The notes under the pieces are model-generated. The model was not told where the DNA came from. It did no database searches and worked only from the letters and a program-made list of their open reading frames with translations. From Dyadobacter jiangsuensis (GTDB lineage: Bacteria; Bacteroidota; Bacteroidia; Cytophagales; Spirosomataceae): a stretch of DNA of 64,000 nucleotides. Of the stretch, positions 16,756-25,345 are shown piece after piece. The translations under genes were made by a program, and so were the position numbers. Each line of letters starts with the position of its first letter. Within the stretch, counting starts at the first letter, position 1. The stretch spans positions 619,230-683,229 of the forward strand of contig NZ_PYAS01000002.1 of the NCBI RefSeq assembly GCF_003014695.1. The letters are read 5' to 3'.

Positions 16756-17994
16756 ATGAAAGCGCATTATACTGCCGTTTTGGTGATGATGGTGGCGGCT
16801 ACGGGCTGTTCGTCGGACCATAAAAGTGATCAGAAAAAATTGGAAACACAGCAAACACAGGCAGCCGGTACTTTCGGCTACGACCTGGCATTTTTGAAGA
16901 AATATAAAGAAGCTGTCGTGCTCGCTGCGCCAGATAATGCAGAGGCACAAGCTATCATTATTCCGGCATATCAGGGCCGGGTGATGACCAGTACGGCCAA
17001 TGGCGATGGCGGAAACAGCTATGGCTGGATCAACTACAAGCTCATCGAAAGCGGCCAGCACCAGCCGCATATGAATGGTTTTGGTGGAGAAGAGCGTTTC
17101 TGGCTTTCTCCCGAGGGCGGGCAGTTTTCGGTGTATTTCAAAAAAGGACAAAGCTTCGATTTCGAAAACTGGCAGACGCCGGCGCTGATCGATACGGTTG
17201 CCTATAAAGTGGTCGAATCGGATGCGCATTCGGTGAAATTCCAGATCAATGCGATGATCGAGAACTATTCGGGCAAAATGTTCGTGATCGACATCAGCCG
17301 GAAAATTCAGATGCTGACAAAGGAAGATATTGCCAACCTCCTCGATTTGCCTGCATTAAGCGGCGTCAAAGCGGTGGCGTACCGTTCCACCAATGTCGTG
17401 ACCAATCAGGACGAAACCTGGAAGCCTGAAACGGGAATGCTGGGTATCTGGCTGCTGGGGATGTTCCGGCCGTCGGACCAGACGACCATCATCGCGCCCT
17501 TTTCGAAAGCATTATCCGCAAAGCCGCTCATTACCGACGATTATTTTGGACAGATACCGGCCGACAGGCTCGTTGTCAAAGACTCGGTGTTGTTCCTCAA
17601 AGCCGACGGCAAACACCGCAGCAAAATTGGTATCGCCCCGAAATCGGCCCGAAATGTGGCCGGGAGCTATGATGCCGAAAAAGGCATGCTCACCATCATT
17701 CAATACGATCTCGACCCCCAAGGCCAATACATGAAATCGACCTGGGAGCTACACAAAGATCCTTACAATGGCGATGCTTTAAATGCCTACAACGACGGTA
17801 AACTGGCCGACGGTACGCAAATGGGGCCGTTCTATGAGCTCGAATCGAACTCATCGGTGAAGGCGTTGAAAGAAGGCGAAGCCATTAAGCACAGGCAGAG
17901 CACGTTCCACTTCGAGGGCGACAAAGCAGCGTTGAATGCCATCGCGCAAAAGGTGCTTGGAGTAAATATTGACCAAATCGGAGAAATTTTTTAA
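16756..17994 (+). CDS. DUF6786-like lipoprotein, possibly galactose-mutarotase-like fold
   Basis: A 412-residue lipoprotein (lipobox ATGC near residue 18). The mature part is beta-rich with conserved-looking stretches NGDGGNSYGWINYKLIESG, MNGFGGEERFWLSPEGGQFS and PYNGDALNAYNDG. I associate this pattern with the DUF6786 family, thought to have an aldose-epimerase/mutarotase-like beta-sandwich; this naming is from memory and moderate in confidence. It begins 3 bp after rhaT, which would suit a protein acting on or binding a sugar such as rhamnose in the periplasm. No catalytic residues are proven. Confidence 0.68.
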   Translation: MKAHYTAVLVMMVAATGCSSDHKSDQKKLETQQTQAAGTFGYDLAFLKKYKEAVVLAAPDNAEAQAIIIPAYQGRVMTSTANGDGGNSYGWINYKLIESGQHQPHMNGFGGEERFWLSPEGGQFSVYFKKGQSFDFENWQTPALIDTVAYKVVESDAHSVKFQINAMIENYSGKMFVIDISRKIQMLTKEDIANLLDLPALSGVKAVAYRSTNVVTNQDETWKPETGMLGIWLLGMFRPSDQTTIIAPFSKALSAKPLITDDYFGQIPADRLVVKDSVLFLKADGKHRSKIGIAPKSARNVAGSYDAEKGMLTIIQYDLDPQGQYMKSTWELHKDPYNGDALNAYNDGKLADGTQMGPFYELESNSSVKALKEGEAIKHRQSTFHFEGDKAALNAIAQKVLGVNIDQIGEIF

Positions 17995-18010
17995 ATAAAA
18001 CATGACAGGG

Positions 18011-18114
18011 CAGGATAGTTGAGGAATAGTCAGTACAGATATTTACGTATCGATGAAGGGAGTTTCCCCGACATCAAGGAGCGTATTTCAGACCGCTGAC
18101 TATTCCTGATCCTG
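18011..18114. repeat. Long inverted repeat in front of the ECF sigma gene
   Basis: AGGAATAGTCAG (18022-18033) is perfectly repeated in inverted form at 18096-18107. An outer pair, CAGGAT (18011-18016) and ATCCTG (18109-18114), extends the stem across a small asymmetric bulge. The right arm ends on the first base of the GTG start codon. The 62-nt loop contains a smaller GATG/CATC hairpin. In RNA this could hide the translation start of the sigma factor. It could also be a small MITE-like insert. Confidence 0.55.
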
Positions 18115-18713
18115 TGAAAAATTCAGAACGTTCACCAGAAACCTATCTGATCACACGCTGGCAGCAGTTTTGTGCAGGGGATAAAAGTGCGTTCGGTGAG
18201 CTCACCGAGCTGAACTATGCCGCGCTTTACCACTACGGCACACGTTTCACGCCCGACGGCGACCTGATCAAGGATTGCTTGCAGGACCTTTTTCTCGAAA
18301 TCTGGGAAAAACGTGAGACGCTCTCCTACATCGCGGCTATTAAGCCCTACCTCTTCCAATCGTTAAGGAACAATCTCATCCGCCGCATCCGCAGGCAATC
18401 GGTTTTCTCCGACATCCGCGACGACGACGTGCAGGACGACATTTCACCCGAATCGGACTGGATCATTCAGGAAACGGACCAGCTTACGAGCCACCGCCTG
18501 AAACAAGCCATTGACGCATTGCCCAAACGCCAGAAAGAAGCCCTCTACCTCAAATATTACGAAAACCTGTCCTACGAAGAAATCGCGACCGTAATGGGGC
18601 TGCAACGACAGGCCGTGGCGAATTACCTGCAATACGGCATCCAGAAATTGCGCGAATACTGGCAGCACGCCACTATTTTCCTCGCATTATGCTCAGAAAT
18701 TGCCTGGCACTGA
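18114..18713 (+). CDS. ECF-type RNA polymerase sigma factor
   Basis: A 199-residue sigma-70 family protein of the extracytoplasmic-function type seen in Bacteroidota glycan loci. Region 2 spans about residues 25-95 (YHYGTRFTPDGDLIKDCLQD, LFLEIWEKRETL, YLFQSLRNNLIRRI). Region 4 spans about residues 130-185 (LPKRQKEALYLKYYENLSYE, EIATVMGLQRQAVANYLQYG). No good ATG precedes region 2, so the GTG at 18114 is used. It is followed by a FecR-type anti-sigma factor and a SusC with an STN domain, the standard trans-envelope relay in which outer-membrane substrate binding releases the sigma factor. An inverted repeat lies directly at its start. Confidence 0.92.
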   Translation: MKNSERSPETYLITRWQQFCAGDKSAFGELTELNYAALYHYGTRFTPDGDLIKDCLQDLFLEIWEKRETLSYIAAIKPYLFQSLRNNLIRRIRRQSVFSDIRDDDVQDDISPESDWIIQETDQLTSHRLKQAIDALPKRQKEALYLKYYENLSYEEIATVMGLQRQAVANYLQYGIQKLREYWQHATIFLALCSEIAWH

Positions 18714-18799
18714 AAAAATCTGAAATTTTTTTGAAACTCATGGGTACTATTTGCAGCCTTGCTACTCATCGTATCAAAGCAAATAGTTAAAGAAAATCC

Positions 18800-19882
18800 A
18801 TGAATAATTATAGTTATTTCCAGGTGAAGGATTGGCTCGACGATCCGGCATTTCAGCGCTGGGTCTATCATGGCGAGCAGGATGCATTTTGGAAAGAATT
18901 TATCCAGGACAATCCCGGCCAGCTTTCTAATATCGAGCAAGCCCGCGAGCTATTGTTGGCTGTTCGCGGCGAGCTCGACGCGTTGCCCGATTCGGAAGTG
19001 AAGGCGCGTGTGAGCGAGATCCTGAATGCTATTCCGGAAGAAAAGCTGCGCGCATTGCCTTGGTGGAGAAGTAATTGGCTTAAAATAGCGGCTGTGCTGC
19101 TGCTGACGTTAGGTATTGCCACCGCATTATTCAGGGAAAAAGAAAACCTTCAAAACCTGCAATCGTTGGTAGCCGGTCTCGGCGATGGCGACCAGCCGGG
19201 GCAGTTGGAAATTCACAACGAAACCAACGCCATACAGCTCGTAACCCTGCCCGACGGTAGTTCGGTAATCCTGAAAAAACACGCCAGGATCAGCTATCCG
19301 GCCGCATTTGCAGCCGATCGCCGGGAAGTCAGGCTGCGAGGCGAAGCATTTTTTGAAGTAGTGAAAAACCCGGAGAAGCCGTTTCTAGTGTACGCTGGCT
19401 CGATGGTAACGAAGGTCAAAGGCACAAGTTTCAGTATCAAGGCCAATGACGATGAGGAGGATGTGCAGCTGGTCGTAAAAACGGGGGTAGTGGAAGTGTC
19501 GGCGCTGGAAGAGGACGGAAAAAGCGAGGTTAATGCCGGTAAAAAGCTGATTTTGAAACCGAACGAGCAGGTTACTTTCAATCGAAAAAGCCTGAATATG
19601 GTTACGAAAACAGTACAGAAGCCGGTCCTGCTCAATCTGCCGGCGGAAAGTCAGAATTTCGAATTCAAACGAACGCCCCTGGCCGAGGTGTTTGCCGAGC
19701 TGGAAACAACATACGGAATCCGCATTCAGTTTGACGCGCGCGCCATTGCGCATTGTACGCTCACGGCCCGGCTCGGTGACGAGCCCGTGCACGAAAAGCT
19801 CGACTTGATTTGTACGGTCGTCAATGCGCGTTACCAGGCACAAGGCAACGAGGTGGTAGTCGCCTCGGAAGGCTGCGAATAG
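18800..19882 (+). CDS. FecR-type anti-sigma factor
   Basis: A 360-residue single-pass inner-membrane protein. The N-terminal 90 residues are the cytoplasmic sigma-binding part (KDWLDDPAFQRWVYHGEQDA). One transmembrane helix is at 94-110. The periplasmic FecR domain covers about 150-250 (LPDGSSVILKKHARISYPA, VRLRGEAFFEVVKNPEKPF, TKVKGTSFSIKA). The C-terminal DUF4974 domain (FEFKRTPLAEVFAELETTYG) contacts the STN domain of the partner SusC. It lies between the sigma factor gene and the first susC. It is expected to hold the sigma factor inactive until the receptor signals. Confidence 0.93.
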   Translation: MNNYSYFQVKDWLDDPAFQRWVYHGEQDAFWKEFIQDNPGQLSNIEQARELLLAVRGELDALPDSEVKARVSEILNAIPEEKLRALPWWRSNWLKIAAVLLLTLGIATALFREKENLQNLQSLVAGLGDGDQPGQLEIHNETNAIQLVTLPDGSSVILKKHARISYPAAFAADRREVRLRGEAFFEVVKNPEKPFLVYAGSMVTKVKGTSFSIKANDDEEDVQLVVKTGVVEVSALEEDGKSEVNAGKKLILKPNEQVTFNRKSLNMVTKTVQKPVLLNLPAESQNFEFKRTPLAEVFAELETTYGIRIQFDARAIAHCTLTARLGDEPVHEKLDLICTVVNARYQAQGNEVVVASEGCE

Positions 19883-19903
19883 CATTACTTAACCTTTTTA
19901 CTT

Positions 19904-22900
19904 ATGGGAAAACATTACAAGGAGATCATTTGGCAGATCATGAAAATCAGCATTGTCCCGTGTTTGCTCTGGATGCTCTGTGCGCAGCTCTCGCTGGCGA
20001 AAGACCTGCGTGCACAGGAGATTTTGAGTCAGCGTATATCAATATCCGTTACCGATATGGATATGGAAAAAGTGCTTGAAAAAATAGAAGGCCAGACCAA
20101 GGTCCGGTTCATTTATAGCGCCGAGGTAATCCACGCCGAACGAAAAGTAACGCTCGATTACCAGAACCAACGCCTGGATACCGTGCTGGAAACGCTGCTT
20201 GGCCCGCTGGGCATCGAATACAAGGTATCCAAAAAGACCATTCTCCTGCGTAAAGCGGCGGAGAAGAAAACGTCTTTGAAAACAGAAACCTTCGAAAATA
20301 GCATCCCGGGAGCACAGGCCGACCGGGATATTACGGGCAAAGTGCTTGACGAAAAGGGAGAGCCCATTCCCGGTGCGAGTGTGGTGGTGAAAGGAACAAC
20401 GGTGGGTACTTCCACCAATATCGAGGGCATTTATCAGCTTTCCGTGCCCGAGGATAAGGATATTGTGATATTCAGTTTTGTGGGTTATATCAGCCAGGAA
20501 ATCCGCATCGGCAATGCGGCGAACCTGGACGTTACCCTGAAAGTCGATGAAAAAGCATTGGAGGAAGTTGTCGTGGTAGGTTTTGGCGAGCAGAAAAAGG
20601 TATCAGTGACCGGCTCGGTATCGTCGGTCACGTCGGAAGTACTGCAGCAGAGTTCATCAGCAAGCTTGGCCAATTCTTTGTCGGGACGCTTACCGGGCCT
20701 GACCTCCATTCAATCGGGTGGGGGCCAGCCGGGACGCGATGACGCCACGATGTACCTCCGCGGCGCAGCCACGACCAACGGCCGCAGCCCGCTGATCCTC
20801 ATCGACGGTGTGCCGCGCGACAACATCCGCACGCTCGACGCCAACGAGGTAGCCTCTGTATCCATTTTGAAAGATGCTTCCGCGACGGCCGTTTTCGGCG
20901 TGAGGGGAGCCAACGGGGTAATCCTGATCACCACCAAGCGCGGCAGCGCAGGCAAGAATGAGCTGACGATCAACGCCGAGCAAAGCTTCACATCCTTCAC
21001 ACGGGAACCCGAGCGCCTGCATTCGCTCGAATACATGGCCCTGCGTAACGAGGCTTCCAAAAACGATGGCATTACACCTTTACCTTTTTCCGAAGAGGTT
21101 ATGGCGAAATATGCCAATCCGTTAGCCGGACTCGATCCGAGCGACCCGGACTATGCCAGAAAGGCGATGGTGCGGAAATATATGTATCCCGACCACGACT
21201 ATTACCGCGAATACATTTCCCGTTACGCGCCGCAAACACGCGTGAACATGAACGTAACCGGCGGCACCGACAAGGTTTCCTATTTCGTGAATGGCGGCTA
21301 TTTGCACCAGGGAGGTAATCTCAATACCGAACCGAAATCGGTCCTGGGCTATGACCCCGCTGCCAAAATGGATCGCTACAACTTCCGCGCGAACCTCGAT
21401 TACAAGGTTACCAACTCATTGAAATCGTTCCTGAACATCGGCAGCTACATTGAGCAGGTGAATATGCCTGCCGCGTGGCTCTACGGCAACAGTGATACCG
21501 GCTGGATGATGAGCGACCTCATTTACCAGGCGCAAACGATATTACCCATTACGCCCGGCCCCACGACCATCGACGGCTTCGGCGTGGCTCCCGGCCAGAT
21601 TGTGGATCCGGGTTATATGGACCGTTCCGCATTCGAGATCATGAACCGCATGGGAGCACGCAACGAAGTCCGCTCGAACCTGAATGCGTCGTTCGGTGCC
21701 GAATGGGATTTGAGTAATGTGGTCACAAAAGGTTTGAGCCTGAAAGGAATGCTTTCATACGATTCCAAGGCCACCACGGCCATGCAGGGCAAAAAATCCG
21801 AAAGGCTTTACCTGGCCGAGGTGGATATGGTGAACGACAAACTGAGCTATGCCGTGAAACGCTCCGACGAATCGCTGCTGACGCTCACGAAAGGCGCCGA
21901 TTCGCGCTACAATATCAATGTGCAGGGCTCCATTAACTACGCCCGGGCTTTCGGCAAGCACGACGTGACGGGCATGATCCTCGGCCAGCGCGATACCTGG
22001 GAATCCACCGGCGGTGAAATCCCATTCAATGTATTAGGTGTGGCTGCCAGAGCTACTTATGGTTACGACGAGCGCTATCTGGCGGAGGTCAATATGGGCT
22101 ACAATGGCTCCGAGCAGTTTGCTCCGGGGCATCGTTACGGCTTCTTTCCTGCATTTTCGGCCGGCTGGATCATCAGCAATGAGAATTTTCTCAAAAACAA
22201 CCGCTATATCACCAATCTGAAATTGCGGGCTTCCTATGGCAAAGTGGGAAATGACAAAATGGGGAGTGCGCGGTTTCTTTACCAGAGCAACATTACGCTT
22301 GGCGGCGACGGGCCGTTGGGTAGCCTGGGGTTGGGGCAGACAATCAACCAAGGGTTGCTCGGCAATCCGAATATCACCTGGGAAATCGCCAAAAAGCAAA
22401 ACTATGGCCTCGATTTGCAGATTTTGCGGGACCTCAATCTCTCAGTGGATGTATTCAAAGAGCGCCGCAGCAATATCCTGATCTCCCGGGGAACAGTGCC
22501 GGAGTTTCAGGGCGTGCCGCTGGGCAATATCCCGAAAGTGAATATGGGATTGGTGGATAACAAAGGTTTTGAACTGGAATTGTCCTACAACAAGGCGCTT
22601 TCGAAAGATTTTAAAATCATGATTTCCGGAAATTACGGCTACAACCGCAATACCGTGAAGTTCCTCGACGAGTCGGTGCGGGACGAAAGTTATGCTTACC
22701 GCTATCGTTCCACGGGCTTTTCGCTCAATCAGTCGTGGGGTTATAAAATCGATTATAGCAATGGAAACGGATATTTCAATTCCAAAGAAGAGCTGGATAG
22801 CTACCTCAAAACCACCACTTATGGTTTCGGTGAACCGAGGATAGGTGATTTCAAATACATCGACCTGAACAAGGATGGCGTGATCGACGACAAGGACCAG

Positions 22901-23404
22901 GCGCCGATCGGCTATTCCAACATTCCACGTGTGATCTACGGCCTCTCGCTCACTTTCGAATACAAGGGCTTCGATCTTACGACATTCCTTCAAGGGGTAG
23001 GTAAGTATTCCAGTAACTATTCCCAGCAGGGCGTGTATGAGTACATTATCCGGGGAACCTATTTCGATTACCACAAAACCGCCTGGACACCTGAACGGTA
23101 TGCCGCCGGCGAGAAGATCACTTATCCGGCCCTCAGCACCCACAGCAATACCAACCACACCGCGAACGACTTTTTCGTGATGAACCGCTCTTTCACGCGC
23201 CTGAAAAACCTGGTACTCGGCTACACGCTGCCTGCGGGCGTATTGAAGGCCGTAGGCGTGAGCAAAATGCGGGTGTACGTGAGCGCGCAGAACTACTTCA
23301 CCTGGGCGCATTTGAAAATGGGCCACCTCGACCCCGAGAACGATGCTTCGCTCGGTTACCCCGTTACCAAAATGGCCAATTTCGGTTTGAATATCACTTT
23401 CTAA
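19904..23404 (+). CDS. SusC/RagA-family TonB-dependent receptor with STN signalling domain
   Basis: A 1166-residue outer-membrane receptor that imports oligosaccharides in complex with a SusD lipoprotein, powered by TonB. Order: signal peptide (to about 35), secretin/TonB short N-terminal STN domain (about 45-120; ISVTDMDMEKVLEKIEGQTK), carboxypeptidase-D-like domain (about 145-220; ITGKVLDEKGEPIPGASVVV, then KGTTVGTSTNIEGIYQLSV), plug domain (about 225-350; PLILIDGVPRDNIRTLDANE, then VASVSILKDASATAVFGVRG), and the 22-strand barrel to the terminal NFGLNITF. The STN domain identifies it as the signal-transducing receptor for the FecR/sigma pair just upstream. SusD follows after 12 bp. Confidence 0.95.
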   Translation: MGKHYKEIIWQIMKISIVPCLLWMLCAQLSLAKDLRAQEILSQRISISVTDMDMEKVLEKIEGQTKVRFIYSAEVIHAERKVTLDYQNQRLDTVLETLLGPLGIEYKVSKKTILLRKAAEKKTSLKTETFENSIPGAQADRDITGKVLDEKGEPIPGASVVVKGTTVGTSTNIEGIYQLSVPEDKDIVIFSFVGYISQEIRIGNAANLDVTLKVDEKALEEVVVVGFGEQKKVSVTGSVSSVTSEVLQQSSSASLANSLSGRLPGLTSIQSGGGQPGRDDATMYLRGAATTNGRSPLILIDGVPRDNIRTLDANEVASVSILKDASATAVFGVRGANGVILITTKRGSAGKNELTINAEQSFTSFTREPERLHSLEYMALRNEASKNDGITPLPFSEEVMAKYANPLAGLDPSDPDYARKAMVRKYMYPDHDYYREYISRYAPQTRVNMNVTGGTDKVSYFVNGGYLHQGGNLNTEPKSVLGYDPAAKMDRYNFRANLDYKVTNSLKSFLNIGSYIEQVNMPAAWLYGNSDTGWMMSDLIYQAQTILPITPGPTTIDGFGVAPGQIVDPGYMDRSAFEIMNRMGARNEVRSNLNASFGAEWDLSNVVTKGLSLKGMLSYDSKATTAMQGKKSERLYLAEVDMVNDKLSYAVKRSDESLLTLTKGADSRYNINVQGSINYARAFGKHDVTGMILGQRDTWESTGGEIPFNVLGVAARATYGYDERYLAEVNMGYNGSEQFAPGHRYGFFPAFSAGWIISNENFLKNNRYITNLKLRASYGKVGNDKMGSARFLYQSNITLGGDGPLGSLGLGQTINQGLLGNPNITWEIAKKQNYGLDLQILRDLNLSVDVFKERRSNILISRGTVPEFQGVPLGNIPKVNMGLVDNKGFELELSYNKALSKDFKIMISGNYGYNRNTVKFLDESVRDESYAYRYRSTGFSLNQSWGYKIDYSNGNGYFNSKEELDSYLKTTTYGFGEPRIGDFKYIDLNKDGVIDDKDQAPIGYSNIPRVIYGLSLTFEYKGFDLTTFLQGVGKYSSNYSQQGVYEYIIRGTYFDYHKTAWTPERYAAGEKITYPALSTHSNTNHTANDFFVMNRSFTRLKNLVLGYTLPAGVLKAVGVSKMRVYVSAQNYFTWAHLKMGHLDPENDASLGYPVTKMANFGLNITF

Positions 23405-23416
23405 CAGCGCCGCAAT

Positions 23417-25315
23417 ATGAAAATGAAAGCTTTACGATATGCATTGATACTGGCGATGCTCATGGTCACCTCCTGCAAGGACGTACTGGACATGGCCCCG
23501 GATGGCAAGCTGACAATGGACGAGATTTTCGCGGACAACGACAAAACCGGCGCATTTCTGAACAGCTGCTATGCCAATATTCCCGTCAAAGGCACGCGCT
23601 ACTTCTTTTGGAGCCGCGGGCCGGTGAATTGGAGCGACGAGAGCTGGGATACCGACGCGGAGGCCGAATCGTGGATTATGTCGGGACGGATGTACAACGG
23701 CGATGCTTCCGCCGGCAACCACCCGATCACCAACATCAGCGCGGATGCCGGCAATGGCGAGTACTGGGCCCGCTACTGGAACGCCATTCGCAATTGTACG
23801 CTGTTCATCAGCCGCATCGACAAGGCCACCGTCCGTAACCCGGCCGACCGCGCCCGCTGGAAAGCCGAGGCGCATTTGCTCCGGGCCTATTATTATTCCG
23901 AACTGCTGAAATGGTTCGGCGCCGTGCTGCCGATCGAGCGTGAGCCGTATGACTTTCAGCAAGACTTTTCGAATGTTACCAAAGCCGGTTATTACGAAGT
24001 GGTCAAGTTTATCATGGAAGATTGCGACGTGGCATTAGGCACTGCCGAACTGCCCTGGCGTATTACCACCGACAGTGAAGGCGGCCGGGTGCACAAGGCG
24101 ATGGCCGAGGCGATCAAGTCTAAAATGATCCTTTTCGCGGCGAGCCCGTTGAATAATGCAGGGAAGGACTACTGGCAGGAAGCCTATCAGGTGAATAAAA
24201 CTTCGCTGGAAAACCTGCGGACCAACGGCTATGAGCTGTATAACAAAGTGAATCTGCCGCAGACCTATTTGTCGGATGTAGCATTCCTCGGACCCGACAA
24301 GAACGAGAAAACGGCGCTCTATAACGAGTATTTCACCCAAACTATGAAGTATGCGCCCAATCCTGTGGATCGTGAAACGATTTTCCAGAGCCGCGAGAAC
24401 CAGGGGAATATCTGGAATATCGATGGAATAGGCTCGCAGGACGGCTACAAATCGGGCACTTGCCCCACGCAGGAGCTCGTGGATGCTTACGAAACGGCCG
24501 ACGGTCAGCCCGTGCTCGACCTGGACAAGCCCTACCTCGACGACCAGCATTTACAGCCGAATTATAACACCGCCAACAAAACCTACGATCCGAAAAACCC
24601 CTATGCCAAACGCGACCCGCGCTTTTATGCCTCTATTTATTACAATGGCTCGAAGAGAAAAGCGATGTGGAATTTTGCCGAAGCGCCGGAATCGTTCGAA
24701 AACTACCCTGCACCGATCGGTAACCGAACCCGTGTGATAGCTACTTATAAAAACGAGCCGCAAACGGGCATTCACCCGAGCACGCGCAAGGCTACCCGAA
24801 CCGGCTACTACGAACGGAAGTTCCTGCACCCCAACTCGGGCGGGGACAATCCCATTGCCGGTGCCAACTGGAAGCTCTTCCGCCTGGGCGAGGTAATTCT
24901 CAATTTTGCGGAGGCCGCCGCAGAGGCCGGTCAGCTGGCCGATGCCGCCAAGGCCGTGAACGAAATCCGCGCCCGGGCAGGAATGCCTGCATTACCTGCC
25001 TCGCTTTCGAAAGCGGATCTGATCAAACGCGTTCACGCGGAAAGACGGGTGGAGCTGGCCATGGAGGAAAATCGCTATTTCGATCTCCGCCGCTGGTCGA
25101 AGCCAACCGATGATCTGTCGAAAACGGACCGCTGGGTAACTGCCATGGAAATTAGCCGCAATGCCGACGGTTCCTTCGCATACGCCCGCAGGACCGTCCG
25201 CGCGACCGAACGCAAGAACTACACCAACAAGTTTCTGTGGGTACCCATTCCGCTGAACGAAGCAAACCGCCTTCGCTCCATTACCGGGGCCGACTGGCAA
25301 AATGCAGGTTGGTAA
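23417..25315 (+). CDS. SusD/RagB-family outer-membrane lipoprotein
   Basis: A 632-residue lipoprotein that forms the lid over the SusC barrel and captures glycan. Lipobox VTSC (Cys at about 18) is followed by KDVLDMAPDGKLTMDEIF, typical for SusD mature ends. TPR-like helices include NPADRARWKAEAHLLRAYYY and the conserved C-terminal block (LFRLGEVILNFAEAAAEAGQ, AVNEIRARAGMPALP, VHAERRVELAMEENRYFDLR, then RWSKP). Its partner is the STN-containing SusC 12 bp upstream. A second SusC starts within about 30 bp downstream, so all four genes can lie on one transcript. Confidence 0.95.
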   Translation: MKMKALRYALILAMLMVTSCKDVLDMAPDGKLTMDEIFADNDKTGAFLNSCYANIPVKGTRYFFWSRGPVNWSDESWDTDAEAESWIMSGRMYNGDASAGNHPITNISADAGNGEYWARYWNAIRNCTLFISRIDKATVRNPADRARWKAEAHLLRAYYYSELLKWFGAVLPIEREPYDFQQDFSNVTKAGYYEVVKFIMEDCDVALGTAELPWRITTDSEGGRVHKAMAEAIKSKMILFAASPLNNAGKDYWQEAYQVNKTSLENLRTNGYELYNKVNLPQTYLSDVAFLGPDKNEKTALYNEYFTQTMKYAPNPVDRETIFQSRENQGNIWNIDGIGSQDGYKSGTCPTQELVDAYETADGQPVLDLDKPYLDDQHLQPNYNTANKTYDPKNPYAKRDPRFYASIYYNGSKRKAMWNFAEAPESFENYPAPIGNRTRVIATYKNEPQTGIHPSTRKATRTGYYERKFLHPNSGGDNPIAGANWKLFRLGEVILNFAEAAAEAGQLADAAKAVNEIRARAGMPALPASLSKADLIKRVHAERRVELAMEENRYFDLRRWSKPTDDLSKTDRWVTAMEISRNADGSFAYARRTVRATERKNYTNKFLWVPIPLNEANRLRSITGADWQNAGW

Positions 25316-25345
25316 TCAATGGCTTCAAAGACTAGATCCAAGAAT

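Noticed and set aside
18022..18107. Insertion sequence or MITE before the ECF gene
   Set aside because: There is no clear target-site duplication and no second copy in the window. It is kept only as an alternative to a leader hairpin.
22442..23326. 294-codon open frame antisense to the first susC
   Set aside because: It lies inside the barrel-coding part of a certain gene with no independent signal.
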